Assembly: GCA_903827735.1 (NCBI GenBank)
Contig: CAIKJM010000587.1
Span: forward strand, 1-15,575
Source: an uncultured Rhodanobacter sp.
GTDB taxonomy: Bacteria; Pseudomonadota; Gammaproteobacteria; Xanthomonadales; Rhodanobacteraceae
Direction of reading: 5' to 3'
DNA: 15,575 nt
In this document: piece after piece, positions 14,414 through 15,575 of the stretch
Layout: the number at the start of each line of letters is the position of its first letter
Numbering within the stretch: the first letter of the stretch is position 1
Notes under the pieces: generated by a model
Told to the model about the DNA's origin: nothing
Database searches by the model: none
The model's input: only the letters and a program-made list of their open reading frames with translations
Made by a program: the position numbers and the translations under genes

Positions 14414-15195
14414 GAAACTCGCTCTAGTGTCTGTTGCAGTAACGGCTCGAGCGCCTGCACCAGCGCGTCGACGTGGCCAAAAAACGGCGCGTGGCCGGCA
14501 TGCTCGATTTCCGCAAAACTGCCGCCGCACTGATCGGCGGACCACTGCATGGCGCGCGGCGGAATCAGCCGGTCGCGGCGGCCGGCAATCCATGCGCTGG
14601 GCATGTCGAGATGGGGCAGGTCGACGCGGCGGTCGCCCTCTTCGAGTATGCGAATGCCTTCCTGCAGCACGCGCAGGTCCGGCTCGCCACGGTCGAATAC
14701 CAGCGTGCGCAGGCGCCGCAGCTCGGCGCGCGGGTCGGCGCTGCCCATCGTCTCCAGCGCCATGAAGCGCTCCAGCGTGGCGTGATAATCAGTCTCCAGA
14801 TCGGTGGCCAGATGACGCACCTGTTTGGCGTCGCTGCCGTAGGGCCAGCTGTCGTCGCGCACGAATTTCGGCGTGGCGCAAAGCATCGCCAGGCTGAGCA
14901 CCTGCTGCGGCCGCTCCAGCGCTGCCGTGAGCGCGATCAGACCACCCATCGACCAGCCCAGCCACATTGCCGGCGGCGTGACGGCGGCGATGGCGGCAGC
15001 GCTGGCGCTGGGCTCCAATGGAATTGCGCAGTCGCGCGAGTAGCCGTGCCCGGGCAGGTCGACGACGTAGACGGTGCAGCGCTCCTTCAGCGCATCGACC
15101 AGCGGCGACATCACGCCGCCGTGCATGGCCCAGCCATGCAGTATGACTAGAGGAATCGGGCCTTCGCCAACGACGTCCAGATAAAGCTCGGTCAT
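14410..15195 (-). CDS. bioH: Pimeloyl-ACP methyl ester carboxylesterase BioH
   Basis: 261 residues, alpha/beta hydrolase. Removes the methyl group added by BioC and so ends chain elongation at pimeloyl-ACP. Catalytic triad seen: Ser82 in GWSMGG, Asp208 in GRRDRL and His235 in HAGHAPF, in nearly the same positions as E. coli BioH (82, 207, 235). The oxyanion region HGWAMHGGVM (20-29) is BioH-like. It overlaps trhO upstream and bioC downstream by ATGA, so the BioC/BioH pair is co-translated. Confidence 0.95.
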   Translation of the reverse strand: MTELYLDVVGEGPIPLVILHGWAMHGGVMSPLVDALKERCTVYVVDLPGHGYSRDCAIPLEPSASAAAIAAVTPPAMWLGWSMGGLIALTAALERPQQVLSLAMLCATPKFVRDDSWPYGSDAKQVRHLATDLETDYHATLERFMALETMGSADPRAELRRLRTLVFDRGEPDLRVLQEGIRILEEGDRRVDLPHLDMPSAWIAGRRDRLIPPRAMQWSADQCGGSFAEIEHAGHAPFFGHVDALVQALEPLLQQTLERVS

Positions 15196-15575
15196 GCCGA
15201 AACAGCCTTTTCACTAACGGCTGGAAGAGGCGCAGGCTGCAATGCCTTGTCGACCGCGCCGCGCTCATCAAACACAAAACAGTCGCCGTGCCAGTGTGCG
15301 CCGTCGGTCTGTTCGAGATATTTCAGGATGCCGCCTTCGAGCTGGTAGACGTGCGGTATGCCCAGATCCTGCATATGCAGAGCGGCCTTTTCGCAGCGGA
15401 TACCGCCGGTGCAATACGACACCACCGTCTTGCCGTCGAAGCGTTCGCGGTCGGCGGCGATGGCGTCGGGAAAGCCGGTGAAGCTTGCCAGTGCGTAATC
15501 CACGGCGTCGTCGAAAGCGCCGACGGCGGTTTCGTAGTCGTTGCGCGTGTCGAGCATCAGCAGCTCGCGGCCGTC
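15192..15575 (-). CDS. trhO: tRNA uridine-34 5-hydroxylase TrhO (rhodanese-like), C-terminal part
   Basis: 127 residues are visible; the 5' end lies beyond the window (frame open through base 15575). The YceA/UPF0176 family carries out prephenate-independent 5-hydroxylation of U34 in certain tRNAs. Seen: DGRELLMLDTRNDYE, then SFTGFP, and the rhodanese active-site loop SYCTGGIRCEKA with the candidate catalytic Cys, followed by VYQLEGGILKYLE and WHGDCFVFDER, all characteristic of TrhO. The stop overlaps the bioH start by ATGA, so trhO is upstream in the same transcript. The Ala/Pro-rich tail after FVFDER is a loose extension. Confidence 0.93.
   Translation of the reverse strand, partial: DGRELLMLDTRNDYETAVGAFDDAVDYALASFTGFPDAIAADRERFDGKTVVSYCTGGIRCEKAALHMQDLGIPHVYQLEGGILKYLEQTDGAHWHGDCFVFDERGAVDKALQPAPLPAVSEKAVSA

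Overview
The window looks like a stretch of GC-rich chromosome from a gammaproteobacterium. I lean towards Lysobacterales/Xanthomonadales, and within that the Rhodanobacteraceae, but this rests on gene style (PQQ operon, trhO-bioH-bioC order, codon use) and not on a marker gene. Most genes are tightly packed and joined by 4-base ATGA overlaps, which marks clear operons.

Left to right: (1) the 3' part of tag (3-methyladenine DNA glycosylase I). (2) A 354-bp gap holding a wide TGTCCCA/TGGGACA dyad and a short coding-like relic on the minus strand. (3) A complete pqqABCDE operon, with a 26-residue PqqA that is too short for ordinary gene callers. PqqB, PqqC, PqqD and PqqE have their family hallmarks; PqqE has every expected cluster ligand. 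(4) After a 140-bp gap with a GC-rich hairpin, a four-gene module on the same strand: a thermostable-hemolysin-family (GNAT-like) protein, an AMP-dependent acyl/aryl-acid ligase, a TenA/heme-oxygenase-fold iron-dependent oxidase (HDO type), and a short-chain dehydrogenase. I know of no characterised product for this module. It is the best candidate here for an undescribed pathway: activate an acid, oxidise it at an iron centre, reduce the product, and perhaps transfer an acyl group. The hemolysin/ligase junction is irregular: the first frame runs on into the ligase, and the ligase has no standard start where its N-terminus should be.

(5) On the minus strand, an OmpR-family response regulator and its histidine kinase, ending against the SDR. 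(6) A 402-bp AT-richer gap full of dyads, then a lower-GC family 9 glycosyltransferase (heptosyltransferase-like) on the plus strand, converging on a GtrII-type membrane glucosyltransferase on the minus strand. Both are surface-polysaccharide genes and look acquired or exchanged. (7) A 371-bp gap with two strong hairpins in the gtr leader. (8) On the minus strand, trhO (5' end outside the window), bioH and bioC, chained by ATGA overlaps: a tRNA-modification gene leading into the two genes that make and release pimeloyl-ACP methyl ester in biotin synthesis.

No tRNA, rRNA, CRISPR array or intact mobile element was found.
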